64,000 nucleotides of DNA from Uranotaenia lowii (Eukaryota; Arthropoda; Insecta; Diptera; Culicidae): NCBI RefSeq assembly GCF_029784155.1, contig NC_073691.1, positions 62,447,746 to 62,511,745 on the forward strand. Direction: 5' to 3'. Position numbers and translations under genes: made by a program. Shown here in pieces: positions 34,285 to 45,166 of this stretch. Below the pieces are notes generated by a model. That model made no database searches and was not told the origin of the DNA. It was given only the letters and a program-made list of their open reading frames with translations. Positions within the stretch are counted from its first letter, which is position 1. Each line of letters starts with the position of its first letter.

Positions 34285-35622
34285 TGTACTCCGACTGGGC
34301 GTGAAATTCTTAACTAGCGGTTTACCTGACTTCACTGGCGTTGCAGCCTAAACTGGGCTTAAAGTCCTCGACTCGCGTCTCCCTTTGAACTGGGCTTATA
34401 GTCATCAACTGGCTTTTCCACTAGACTGGACTGAAAATCCTCAACTGGCGTTTCGCCTGAACTGGACTGAAGGTTCTCCACTGGCGTTTTCCTCCTTTCC
34501 TGGACTGAAAGCCTTGGACTGACGTTTCGGTTGAAACTTGACTAAAGGTCCTCAACTGGCTTTTTCGCCTGAACTAGACTGTAAGTCCTCGACTGGCGTT
34601 TCCGCCTTGACTGGACTGGAGGTCCTAAACTGGCGATTCCGCCTGAACTGGACTAAAAGTCCTCGACTGGCGTTTCCGCCTGAACTGGACTGAAAGTCCT
34701 CAACTGGCGTTTCCGCCTTGACTGGACTGAAAGTCCTAAACTGGCGTTTCCGCCTAACTGGACTGAAAGTCCTAAACTGGCGTTTCCGCCTAACTGGACT
34801 GAAAGTCCTAAACTGGCGTTTCCGCCTAACTGGACTGAAAGTCCTAAACTGGCGTTTCCGCCTGAACTGGTCAAAAGACCTCGACTGGCGTTTCCGCCTT
34901 GACTGGACTGAAAGTCCTAAACTGGCGTTTCCGCCTAACTGGACTTAAAGTCCTCGACTGGCGTTTCCGCCTAACTGGACTGAAAGTCCTCGACTGGCGT
35001 TTCCGCCTAACTGGACTAAAAGTCCTAAACTGGCGTTTCCGCCTAACTGGACTAAAAGTCCTAAACTGGCGTTTCCGCCTGAACTGGTCAAAAGACCTCG
35101 ACTGGCGTTTCCGCCTTGACTGGACTGAAAGTCCTAAACTGGCGTTTCCGCCTAACTGGACTAAAAGTCCTAAACTGGCGTTTCCGCCTAACTGGACTGA
35201 AAGTCCTAAACTGGCGTTTCCGCCTAACTGGACTGAAAGTCCTAAACTGGCGTTTCCGCCTAACTGGACTGAAAGTCCTAAACTGGCGTTTCCGCCTAAC
35301 TGGACTGAAAGTCCTAAACTGGCGTTTCCGCCTGAACTGGTCAAAAGACCTCGACTGGCGTTTCCGCCTTGACTGGACTGAAAGTCCTAAACTGGCGTTT
35401 CCGCCTAACTGGACTGAAAGTCCTAAACTGGCGTTTCCGCCTAACTGGACTGAAAGTCCTCGACTGGCGTTTCCGCCTAACTGGACTAAAAGTCCTAAAC
35501 TGGCGTTTCCGCCTGAACTGGTCAAAAGACCTCGACTGGCGTTTCCGCCTTGACTGGACTGAAAGTCCTAAACTGGCGTTTCCGCCTAACTGGACTGAAA
35601 GTCCTCGACTGGCGTTTCCGCC
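34285..35622 (-). repeat. 36-bp tandem array inside element A
   Basis: About 36 copies of a 36-bp unit with core 'actggcgtttccgcctaact' followed by 'ggactgaaagtcct'. The left end (to about 34650) is heavily diverged; the right is nearly homogeneous. A variant unit with 'gaactggtcaaaagacct' recurs at about 34864, 35081, 35334 and 35514, so blocks of 5-7 units were duplicated. As 36 = 12 codons and no stop falls in frame, both strands stay open: plus as TGLKVLNWRFRL repeats, minus as LGGNASLGLSVQ repeats. It lies just downstream of the minus-strand 5' LTR, so it would be in the element RNA. No evidence of translation. Confidence 0.92.
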
Positions 35623-35929
35623 CAGAAAATACTCACCACCGAAAAGTGTAATGTCAACCCTTGGTCTTCAACTCGTATTTCAAAACGTTGGCGGCCATCG
35701 CCTGGTACATCGCCAACAGTTTTCAATCTTCAAATATTTGATTAAGTTTGAGTTTGCTAAACAGGATCTCACCAACTGAACAGAATATGCAGAGATGCAG
35801 GAATTTCACTCCAAAACGCTTCTTCAAAAAGGTCGCCATTCTCTTTTATTTTTTTTTCGTAGCAACCAGGGATTCCCTCAAGCAACAGGCAACTTTCAAC
35901 TTTTCCTTCTGTTGCACTAAATTTGGAGT

Positions 35930-35947
35930 GTCCTGTCACGGTCGCCA
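35930..35947 (-). promoter_or_regulatory. Element A primer-binding site (tRNA-Arg)
   Basis: Minus-strand TGGCGACCGTGACAGGAC, one base inside the right LTR. From memory of insect tRNA-Arg(UCG), whose 3' end reads GTCCTGTCACGGTCG plus CCA, it is an 18/18 complement. The Drosophila 412 and mdg1 retrotransposons are known to prime from tRNA-Arg. This fixes element A on the minus strand. Confidence 0.88.
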
Positions 35948-35948
35948 C

Positions 35949-36227
35949 TGTGAAATTCCGGTTTTACACTCATAAGGGAATCCCTGGTGCCTACAATTCC
36001 GAACAATAAAGACTACCGAAAACTTATCGCTGTCACCAGTCGAAAACCGACACCAAAACCACGAGACTGACTGAACCTGAAAGCAGCGTCGTCAGTTCAA
36101 TGAGTGAGTGCGCGAGAGAAGGAGAGGAAAGAGATATAAACGTCTTCCGATTCGGCGAGGGGTGTTCGGATGTTAATGTCAATGTCCAAACTGAAGCTTT
36201 TATATTGTAATAAATCGACTCCTCACA
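35949..36227 (-). repeat. Element A, 5' LTR (right copy)
   Basis: 279 bp, like the left copy apart from a 3-bp duplication (cagcgtcGTCagttc). On the minus strand it carries a TATA-like ATATAAAAGC at 36196-36205. The duplicated target CTTGA follows at 36228-36232. Confidence 0.93.
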
Positions 36228-36232
36228 CTTGA

Positions 36233-39200
36233 AAATTTTTTGTTTTTACATTTTCTTCTACGAAAATGTGTGTTTAACTTTCATTTATGTAATGACATTT
36301 ATATCGGAAAATTCCTGAAAGAATTCTTAAAGTTATAATTTTTAAACTACTAAATGTAAAATTTACGAAAGTTATCTTTTTATCAACACTTTTTTGCAGT
36401 GCACATCTTAGATTCACAGATTGTTTTATAAAAGGGTATGAAAATGAGTATATTGAGGAAATTTGATAAAAGTTTTCACTATTTTTCTATAATTTCAAAT
36501 TTTTCAAATTACAAACCTAAAAGCTTACAAACCTACAAAATACAAGTCTTATTTGCAACTGCAAACTACCCTCCACTCTCCTCCATCCTCCACTCTGTTT
36601 CTCAAAATAAACATTTTTTCTCCAGATAATTACGATCCTTCTTATCGACTGATTTCTGAAATTTTGGAAAATCACCCCCACCCCCCCCTCCCCCCCCCCC
36701 CCCCAAGAGCCAACTCTAGGACCGCCCCTGGGGGTAATGAGGACATTTGATCCCTGGGGATACTTGATTCCTTCGCAATATCTGGAAACCGGAATGACTT
36801 ACAAATATCCAATGTTCTAGAAAAATGTGCCAAATAGAACAAGCAATAATGCTGTCATCTCAACAAATTTCAAAAAAAAAAAATATTTTTCTATTTATTG
36901 AACTTTGTTTGAGAAATTTAACAAAACGTGATTTGAAGATCTTTTCTTATCACTTTAATGTTTCTCACATGAAACAATTATAATAAAAATATTTATTCCA
37001 ATATGGCAATCCTTAGAGTATAATATGAACTGCATAATGCTATATTTTCAAAGCAATTACAAACTCTCAATTTTTTTAAGAAAAAGTTTTCTTAAATGTT
37101 TGTTATGAGTATTATTGAGTTCAAAAAGATGTTTTTTTTTCTTCTGAATGGATCGTGATCATTGGTTATCATAAAATTACTAAAATTTGTCCAATAACTT
37201 ATGATTAGCAGTAATTATCTGTTTAATAGGGCTAAGAATACTGTATTTATTTAAAACCTAGAAAATTGCGCCTAAAAGTATGCAATGACTTTAGGGTAGT
37301 AGACAAACTTTTAGAGTTCTCTTTGTCTGAAAGGTACTTAAAAACTGTGAAAAGAGAACAAAAATGCCAAAAAAAATAGTTAAAGGACCTTTCATCTTCG
37401 GATTTTGATTGATTCTTGTCTAGAGTCAGGGAACCCTGACTCTAGACAAGAATCAATCTTAGTAAAAGTCTCCCTTAGTAAAAGATCTCCTTTAATTTAA
37501 AAAAAATATCACAATTTTTTCGTCTCAAGAAAATGCTTCTATTTCATCTACGGGTTCATGTATCGTTCTAACTTTTGGATCATATAAACTTGAAATTACA
37601 CGCTGTTAGAAAACGAAAAAGACGGCTTGCTGCTAATTTTTTCCAAAAAGATATGATGAAAATAAGAAAAGGGGATCGATAAGTATCCCCATTTTCCCCT
37701 ACGCATTACAGAACAATCAGAATCACACCGGTTTGAATATATAAATTCGACACTTTCAGAATACCGGTCATTTGAATGATTTTCAGTTTGAACGAATTTC
37801 ACGAAGCACGTGTCGATCAGGAAGGATTGCAAACGGTGGGTGGCACATGTTTGCTTGAGTTTCGGATGTTAAAACTCCTGTCATCAGATGTCGTTGGTGT
37901 TTGGTAAAAAATTTTATTTTTTCATGTTGTTTCTTTAGTGTAATTTTCAATCAAAAAATGTTAAATAAATGTTAAAACTATACGGACAAATTCTTGATTC
38001 CCAAGCGATTAAGGTAATTTTATTTAAATTTTGATCGACGCATAATTCACCTGCTGTGTTCATTTACCGTCAAGTTTCGGACAAATTGCTAATGAACTTC
38101 ACCGAAACGTCAAAACAAAAAAAAAATTTGTGTCAATAAAAGACGCGTTACCCTACTGAAAAGATGAGTCATTTTTCCAGGATTTGTTTCAATTCTGTAT
38201 TAATTCACAAGAAAAAAAAGAATGATGATATTGATAGGTAATTCATTTTACATTCAATTTTTTCACTTTTTTTTTATTTGTCAGGCTTGAGAGTTGTCAT
38301 ATTTTCAAACTTTGTTTTACATGTTTTCAAGTTACCAAATGTTTTCTAAATTTTTGGAGGAAAAATATCCTGGAAAAAATATTGTTACGTAACAAAATAA
38401 TTTCAGATGTTCGAAAACTCGGGAGGATATGCAGACATCATCGGCACGATTTTCTAACTTCAATAAGCACAGATCAGAGCGAGTCAGGTTCAACTTTTTT
38501 CCACTCAAAACACCGAACACAGTTTCATCGAACATAAGCGGGCATCAGAGACCAATTTTGCAGCATTTTACATGGAATAAAATCAAATTTCCTGCTGACT
38601 GCTAACGAAGCTCTCGGTTGGCGACATCTTTTTTTCCTCGATCTCGGTTCCGTCAGGCTGAGGGCGTGCGAGGAAAAAAAACCTTGAAAGGTTTGAAACT
38701 CCGCTTTCTAGCTGGTGCCCTAAATCGATGAACGAACTATGAGATGAGAGTTGTTGAGGTTTTTAATTTTTTTTCGAATTAATGTATCTCAAAATTAATG
38801 ATAATTTATTGATTAAAACCTCAATGATTTTTTAATGTTTGTTTGAGAAAGTGTGTTTTTCATGATATTGAATAAACAAGAATAAAACATTTATGCTATA
38901 CCGCAGTTTCAACTTTAATTCTATATTGACAAACATTTTGTATGACAAAATGAATTTTTAAAACAATCAAAATACATATACAAATGCTATAGTTTTCAGG
39001 TTTCTCAGGTAAATGATGAAATCTTGGATAAAAAAAGGCTAGGCACAATTTTCCCGTATGTTTGGATAAACTGCCGCTATTAAGCCTACTTCTATTCTGA
39101 CACCTGATACCTGATTAATTCTCAAAAAATAAAACGGTTACCTGAAAGAGCGAGAGATCTTTGAAAGGTGGAGTTTGAATCAAGCCGATTTATTTAGCCC

Positions 39201-39582
39201 AAGAGTTATCAGTTAACAAAAAAACGCATATTCATTTAGCGTAGTTTGTGGATATGCCTGTGAAAGAAATTGGCATGCGGTTCAAAAGATGGAAATCTGA
39301 TCATCGTTCACTAAAGATATTTAATTTTTATTAAGTTTTAGTTAAGAGTAGGTTGACGTAACTTCTTTTTTTTCGAAATTAAGCTAGGTATACCCAGTTA
39401 TGAACACGCAGTTAATAAATAAGCACAGGTCGAAGTAAATTACTATCAACGGCCATCTCAATTTGATAAAAGATATTTTAATTAAAAAAAAAATGAAAAT
39501 AAAAATAAACAAGAAAGTAGTTCTGGTTGTAAAGTTCAATTCATAACAAATGTTCACTCTTGAACCCTTTGACTCATATGCT
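36233..39582. other. AT-rich intergenic stretch
   Basis: No gene is recognised. Notable items are a C-rich run at about 36667-36703 (with 15 or so consecutive C) and a perfect hairpin at 37407-37458, listed separately. Frames of 60-80 codons here are scattered and show no domain. Confidence 0.55.
37407..37458. repeat. Perfect inverted repeat, 25-bp arms, 2-nt spacer
   Basis: Arms 37407-37431 and 37434-37458 are exact reverse complements around the spacer AA; each arm contains GATTCTTGTCTAGAG or its complement. Such a tight, mismatch-free palindrome is rare in ordinary AT-rich DNA. Confidence 0.95.
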
Positions 39583-39929
39583 TACACACAAAACTTTCGA
39601 GGCTCCACTTAGCAAAAATGAGCTGTTACTTTCCGTTAGCAAAAATTTTCTTTTACTGTCGAGTTAGCACTTTTCCAAATTGTCATAACTTTTGCTCAAT
39701 TTGAGTAAAATTAACCATTTTACTACTAATTTTAGCAATTATAGTAGCATGGACTCAAACTTTTAGCCTGTGCCCAAACTGCGTTCTTTAAGTGCTCAAA
39801 TTTTAGAAAGGCGACACAGGCTGGAACCTGTCTGATTATTTTGTTTTCATTTTGCACCGCGCGCGGGTAAAACATTTTTGTTCCGCTCCTCGGTTTTTCG
39901 TCGTTTGGTTTGAAATTAAAATTGGTAAG

Positions 39930-40316
39930 TGTAGAGAATATAGGAGAACATAAGAAATTATAATCGGAAAATAAATTAAAATAACTTTTATATGAACACA
40001 ATTTTAGTCATACGTTTCCTGTGAACTTTATGACATAGACACAGTGACTTAACTACTACCAACTCGAACAAATAAATACGAGGCGAGAGAGATAACACTC
40101 ATCAGAGAGGAGAATATATTTTGAAATGGACGATTGTGTGTGTGATGTTGGAATCGAAAAAACTCTCTTATCTCTTCTAGAAAAAGAATACTAACGGATT
40201 TCAGTTAATAGAGTATAGTTGTGACGGACGGTCGATCATTTTGAAAGACTGTTTTTGAAGAAAAAAAAATCGAATCCGGTAAAAAGATAGTGTCTTTCGA
40301 TCCACCGGACTCGACA
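39930..40316 (+). repeat. Element D 5' LTR
   Basis: 387-bp LTR, TG...CA ends, same as 43645-44031 by eye. AATAAAT occurs near 40070. Confidence 0.92.
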
Positions 40317-40529
40317 ATGGCACAGTCAACGCTCCCTGGTAAGTGAAACATAAGTGATTCGGTGAAGAAAGGTGAGAATTAACTAGTGCAAAGATGGGCT
40401 GAAAGTGAAGCCAGGTGGCCATATTGAATCGACTATTAGTGATTTTCGGTGTGTTGATGAAATCCTGCCCGAGGATTGGAAAAAGAACGTGAAGTTTTGC
40501 TCCGAGATGCAAAAAAAATAAGAATTTCG

Positions 40530-41190
40530 AGTGATTCAAGTTGACCTCGAGTGGTCAACAGTTGGCTTTGACCGGCCACATACTTGCTCCGAGTGGCAAG
40601 TACCAAGAATCTCGAGCGATTCTTGGTATTAGAGAACAAATCTATTCGCTTCGAGTGGCGAATAGTCAGAATCTTGAGCGATTCTGTAAAGTTTAAGAAA
40701 GAATCTCGAGCGATTCTTAATGACCTCGAGTGGTCTACTGTTGGCTCTGAGTGGCCACAATCTTGCTTCGAGCGGCAAGTACCAAGAATCTCGAGCGATT
40801 CTTGGCGTTAGAAAAAATCTATTCGCTTCGAGTGGCGAATAGTCAGAATCTTGAGCGATTCTGTAAAGTTTAGAAAGAATATCGAGCGATTCTTGATGAC
40901 CTCGAGTGGTCTACTGTTGGCTCTGAGTGGCCACAATCTTGCTCCGAGCGGCAAGTACCAAGAATCTCGAGCGATTCTTGGCGTTTGAAAAAAAAAAATC
41001 TATTCGCTTCGAGTGGCGAATAATCAGAATTTTGAACGATTCTGTAAAATTTTGGAAAGAATCTCGAGCGATTCTTGACGACCTCGAGTGGTCTATTACT
41101 GGCTTTGAACGGCCATAATCTTGCTCTGAGTGGCAAGTACCAAGAGTCTTGACAGATTCATGAAGTAGTTAAAGTTTTGAGCGTTAAATA
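40530..41190 (+). repeat. Tandem ~180-bp repeat in element D
   Basis: At least three imperfect copies, marked by 'ctattcgcttcgagtggcg' at about 40642, 40819 and 41000. Each copy contains many short motifs of the form TCGAGCGATTCTT, TCGAGTGG and their complements, so the RNA would fold heavily. Frames that run through the array are by-products of the repeat. Confidence 0.85.
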
Positions 41191-41312
41191 CAATAAAATG
41201 TTGAAAAAAAAAAACATTCGAGCGATACAAAGAGGCTTCGAGTGGCCTATCGTCTAAATGTTTGAATGTGAAGCTAACGTTGAATTGGTCTGAATTCCAC
41301 TTTTGAAAATGA

Positions 41313-41432
41313 GAACTTAGTCAACGATGGAAATTTTGAAGCCTGAATGATGATATGATGAGAAAACTAAAAGAACTTAGTCAACGATGGAAATTTTGAA
41401 GCCTGAATGATGATATGATGAGAAAACTAAAA
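41313..41432 (+). repeat. Exact 60-bp tandem duplication
   Basis: Two consecutive identical 60-bp copies, each starting 'aacttagtcaacgatgg', inside element D. Confidence 0.95.
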
Positions 41433-43030
41433 GTTGTAAATACCAGAACTGGGAAAATAATTAGAGAAAAATAAAGGTGATAAGAAAATCAGAGGAAAAT
41501 TGCGGAAAAGATGAGAAGATAATAATATATGATGAATGAGATGGGAAAGATAAAACGCTGAGAAAATTAAATAACCGAAACAAAAAAAAAGAGAGATCGA
41601 AACAAAATAATAGGAAGAAAAAAAATGATATGCTAAAGTTGTGACTATCAGATCAGAATAACAAGAAAATAGAGAAAAATAAATCATAGAAGATATCCTG
41701 AAACTTCACAAGTTTTAATTTGAGAAGCTGCGGAGATTAGACAAAGAGAAACTAAGATGTCATAAGCGATATAATAAGTAGACTCAGACAATCATGAACC
41801 ATTGGAATGGTCTAGGGGGAAAATGAAAATAGAAGATATTGAAAGATGAAAAATAGACGAAAAAGAAATGAAAAAAAAGTTTTGACAAAAAAAAAATTAG
41901 AAGATGATAGATAAATTTCTGAAACGTGAGATGATTAGAAAATGAAAAGATGGGAATATGAGACGTGTGAGATTTTATGGATTTCTTTATTAGGTGACAT
42001 AGTTGGAAAGAAGGGAATTAAAAGTGATTGTTAAACATAACAGTGCAGTTTTGAATGAAACTCAATTCAGCTAGTAAAAGGATTAAAAATAAAAAAAAGG
42101 GTAAAATAATGAGTACCATAATGGCACTGTGGTATAAGTAATGTGAATGTTATAAAGAAAGCATTTTTCAATAACAATAAAAGTTCTGTTGGCTCAAGAA
42201 AGATTGAAGTCGAGATGCCACACTTAAACAAATTATTTAAAAAAAAAACATCAAAAGTTATGTATCGAGTTAAAAATAAGAGAAATATAAAATCTAGTTT
42301 CAAGGAAATATTTTTAAAAAAAAGATGTAAATAAAAAAATACAATGAGCTTGTGACAAGATGAAGCAGTAGCAAATCCGAAGAAGGCGGTTAGCTGAAAT
42401 CAGAAGTTATATAATGGGATAAATAACGTGATGAGAGAGAAAAATGATAAAAAGAGAAAACAAAGGACAGGAGAAAATAAGGAATCAAAATGAGAGGCTG
42501 GAAAGAAAAAAAATAGAAAACAATATAAAAGGATGAGCAATTTAAATGATAAAAAGCTGAGAAGATGATAGAAATATATTATTTTGTCCGTTGGTACAGG
42601 AAAAATCTCTCCGAAATTAAATTTCTAAACAAATAAAGTTAAGTGAATCAATGAGCTTCGGAAAATATTAATTCACAGCAGTTCCGATGAAAGAATTATC
42701 AGATAAGGCAGAAAAAAATCTGGGTAATGAGTCAAAAATGATAGAATTCGAAGAAAAGAATGATGAAATAATAAGAAAGAAAATATGAAAATTGGAGAAA
42801 ATAAGTTGACAAAATAAGGGTAATTAGAAGATAAGAGTCTAGAGATAAAAGTTGAAGAAAAGATGTGAAGTTAAGTAGAATAGAAGATGATGAATGAGAT
42901 GAAATGTTGAAACGATGTGAAATAATGAAAAAAGACAGTGAATAAGGAGAAATAAGAAAATATAAAGATGAACAAATGAAAAGAAACGTCCCGAAAGGTT
43001 CCATGATAGCAAATATCATCCACTTAAAGT
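41433..43030 (+). other. Purine-rich tract of element D
   Basis: About 1.6 kb in which the plus strand is dominated by A and G (runs such as 'gagaaaaataaaggtgataag'), with few C. It gives Phe/Ser/Leu-rich frames on the minus strand that have no domain and are composition artefacts. Confidence 0.8.
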
Positions 43031-43644
43031 GAAACGAATTTTTATGTGATAATGAAAAAAAAAATTGATGTCACGTTGGGTTGAGAAAGATTTAAATCAA
43101 GATTTCATAGTGAAATGTTAATGAAAATTTAAAAAAATGTTAAAATTTAAAAAAAAATTAAATTAAGAGTTGTTCTGAAGCGCGGTGTTTGTTGTTAGTA
43201 GAGGAAATTCAGGTAATATGCAGTAAAATTGGACACGCGAATGTCAATACGTGCGAGTTTTAAGAACAAAAATCCACCAGTCACGGGCCGTGACTCACGG
43301 CAATGGCTCTGAATTTGATCGCCTAATTCATATTCAAAATTACGAGAAACCCTTGTAGGAGATCTGAAATAAAAACCTAAGTTAAGATTGATGTGAAGCT
43401 GGATTTTTTTTCAATTTTGCATATTTAGTATTCAAATTGGAGATGAGATTTTTTTTTTCAAATTAAAGCATCAACTTGTAATCTTCATAAGTTGGATTTC
43501 AAGCCTGAATTATGAGCTTGTTGATTTTAAATACGAGATATGAATTGAAATCCGAGATGTATGGGATCTGAATTAATGGTAAAGGTATCAAATGTACAAT
43601 TGAACTATCAAACCTAACAAATGAAGAGTAGGCAAGGAAAGGGA

Positions 43645-44031
43645 TGTAGAGAATATAGGAGAACATAAGAAATTATAATCGGAAAATAAATTAAAATAAC
43701 TTTTATATGAACACAATTTTAGTCATACGTTTCCTGTGAACTTTATGACATAGACACAGTGACTTAACTACTACCAACTCGAACAAATAAATACGAGGCG
43801 AGAGAGATAACACTCATCAGAGAGGAGAATATATTTTGAAATGGACGATTGTGTGTGTGATGTTGGAATCGAAAAAACTCTCTTATCTCTTCTAGAAAAA
43901 GAATACTAACGGATTTCAGTTAATAGAGTATAGTTGTGACGGACGGTCGATCATTTTGAAAGACTGTTTTTGAAGAAAAAAAAATCGAATCCGGTAAAAA
44001 GATAGTGTCTTTCGATCCACCGGACTCGACA
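43645..44031 (+). repeat. Element D 3' LTR
   Basis: Second 387-bp LTR, preceded by a polypurine tract and followed by the duplicated target GTAAG. Confidence 0.92.
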
Positions 44032-44111
44032 GTAAGTAGTACATACAATAGTGGTAGATACAATTAAAAGGAAAAATGTAGAGAAAATTTTGCTTCCGAT
44101 ACCTTCAATTC

Positions 44112-44360
44112 ATGCCGATCCTCAAATCGGCATCGACTAATCAGGTTTCCGAACTTTTCCAGGATCAACAGCAGCTCGTGGGAGGGAATGCTGCAGAAGT
44201 AACCATTCTTCCTCCAGCGGAACGGTTCGGTAATCAGTGGAAAAATCGCAGAATCCTTATGCCGCCGGTACACGATACCGAGAAAGGAGGAGAAAATGGT
44301 GAAGCGCAAAACCGACCCCGAACCGAAGCAGCAGTAGTGTTTCCGCCGGGTGGTGTGTGA
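44112..44360 (+). other. 82-codon unrecognised ORF in element E
   Basis: ATG at 44112, stop TGA at 44358-44360. The sequence is polar (MPILKSASTNQVSELF..., many Glu, Arg and Pro), with no domain that I recognise. It sits in a region less AT-rich than its surroundings, so it may derive from a host exon carried by element E, but it could be chance. Confidence 0.3.
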
Positions 44361-45166
44361 GGTTTACCTGTTTGGTGGTCAGTGTTTTTACTATCAGCTA
44401 ACAAAAAAAAAATAGACTGTCTACCTATTCTAGTTTTATTTCTATTCTTCAAAATATGAAATGCACTAAACTTAATTATTTCTGTTTTTTTTTTCAGATT
44501 TCATTGATGAAGATGTAATAGTAAAAGCTTCAAGAACGCGATGATGGAATACATTTCGAAATTATCGCATCACCCGCGGAGTGATGCGAACAAAAATAAA
44601 AAGAAGATTAAAAAAAAAATCAAATGTCACTTTTTAATATTTGAAAATGAAAACCCTTCATTAAAAATAATTTAATTTTGGATTTCACTCAAATTCTAGC
44701 CAACGTTAGAAAAATGAATTTTGCTAAAATTTTAGCAAACAAAGATTTTTGTTTACTTGAAAATTAGTAAACATTCAGTCGGGACACATTTTGCTATTTT
44801 GCTAAAATTTTAGGAAAAAAAATTTGCTAAATTGATTGCTAAGTTTTCAGCTGGTCAAATTTGAGCAAAATTTTGCTAATTTTCGGCCTCGGAAATTTTG
44901 TGTGTACTATTTTTTTAGAGAATGGGAATAAAAAAAATGTTTTGAAAAAAATGTTTTACATGATTAAAAAAAATGAAAGAAAGGATTTAAATTTTTTCAC
45001 ATGACATAAAGTTAATTGATGATGATGATGACAGTCAAAAAATGTTTAAATTCAAGTTTAGTTTTTCCATCCATCTAGAATGTTTCCTTATTAATTTATA
45101 TCATATAAATATTGATAACAATAGAATAGAATGGATTTTGTTACATGAAAATTTGTAACATTAATG

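Larger units (their letters stand above)
14782..36232 (-). mobile_element. Element A: non-autonomous LTR retrotransposon (outer level of the nest)
   Basis: Direct LTRs lie at 14787-15062 (276 bp) and 35949-36227 (279 bp). They begin TGTGA and end TCACA, and differ by eye only in a 3-bp duplication (GTC). The 5-bp duplication CTTGA is at 14782-14786 and 36228-36232. Orientation is minus: an 18-nt PBS lies 1 nt inside the right LTR, and a polypurine tract (AGGGAAGAAGGGGAA on the minus strand) lies at 15063-15077 beside the left LTR. The tRNA-Arg primer is that of the 412/mdg1 branch of Ty3/gypsy. Removing the nested LINE and one copy of its TSD leaves about 4562 bp with no gag or pol, so the element depended on proteins in trans. 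Confidence 0.93.
39925..44036 (+). mobile_element. Element D: non-autonomous LTR retrotransposon (LARD-like)
   Basis: Direct LTRs are 39930-40316 and 43645-44031, both 387 bp and identical by eye, beginning TGTAGAG and ending CTCGACA. The 5-bp duplication GTAAG is at 39925-39929 and 44032-44036. A PBS candidate (TGGCACAGTCAACGCTCC) starts at 40318, and a purine-rich tract (GGCAAGGAAAGGGA) precedes the 3' LTR, giving plus orientation. The 3328-bp interior has no gag, protease, RT or integrase: it holds a ~180-bp tandem repeat and a long purine-rich tract. Long LTR elements with only non-coding interiors are called LARDs; proteins must come in trans. Confidence 0.92.
39583..44906. mobile_element. 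Element E: TA-flanked DNA transposon (host of LTR element D)
   Basis: Inverted ends begin CACACAAAA and continue ...CGAGGC...TTAGCAAAA over about 33 bp with several mismatches (left from 39585, right to 44904). TA dinucleotides flank both (39583-39584, 44905-44906), as for Tc1/mariner-like elements and MITEs. Without element D and one GTAAG it would be about 1213 bp. The sub-terminal parts contain many copies of TTAGCAAAA and its complement. No transposase is seen. An 82-codon frame (44112-44360) and splice-like signals (GTAAGT at the D insertion site, a pyrimidine tract plus CAG at 44497) hint at a captured transcribed fragment. Confidence 0.72.

Noticed and set aside
34653..35779. Several overlapping plus and minus ORFs with 12-residue repeats
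   Set aside because: By-products of the 36-bp array, whose length is a multiple of three and which lacks stops on either strand; no start context or domain.
14787..36227. Plus-strand orientation for LTR element A, suggested by AATAAA motifs in the LTR
   Set aside because: The tRNA-Arg primer-binding site and the polypurine tract both require the minus strand.
36667..36703. Long C run as a functional motif
   Set aside because: Homopolymer in non-coding DNA, prone to sequencing error; nothing around it supports a role.
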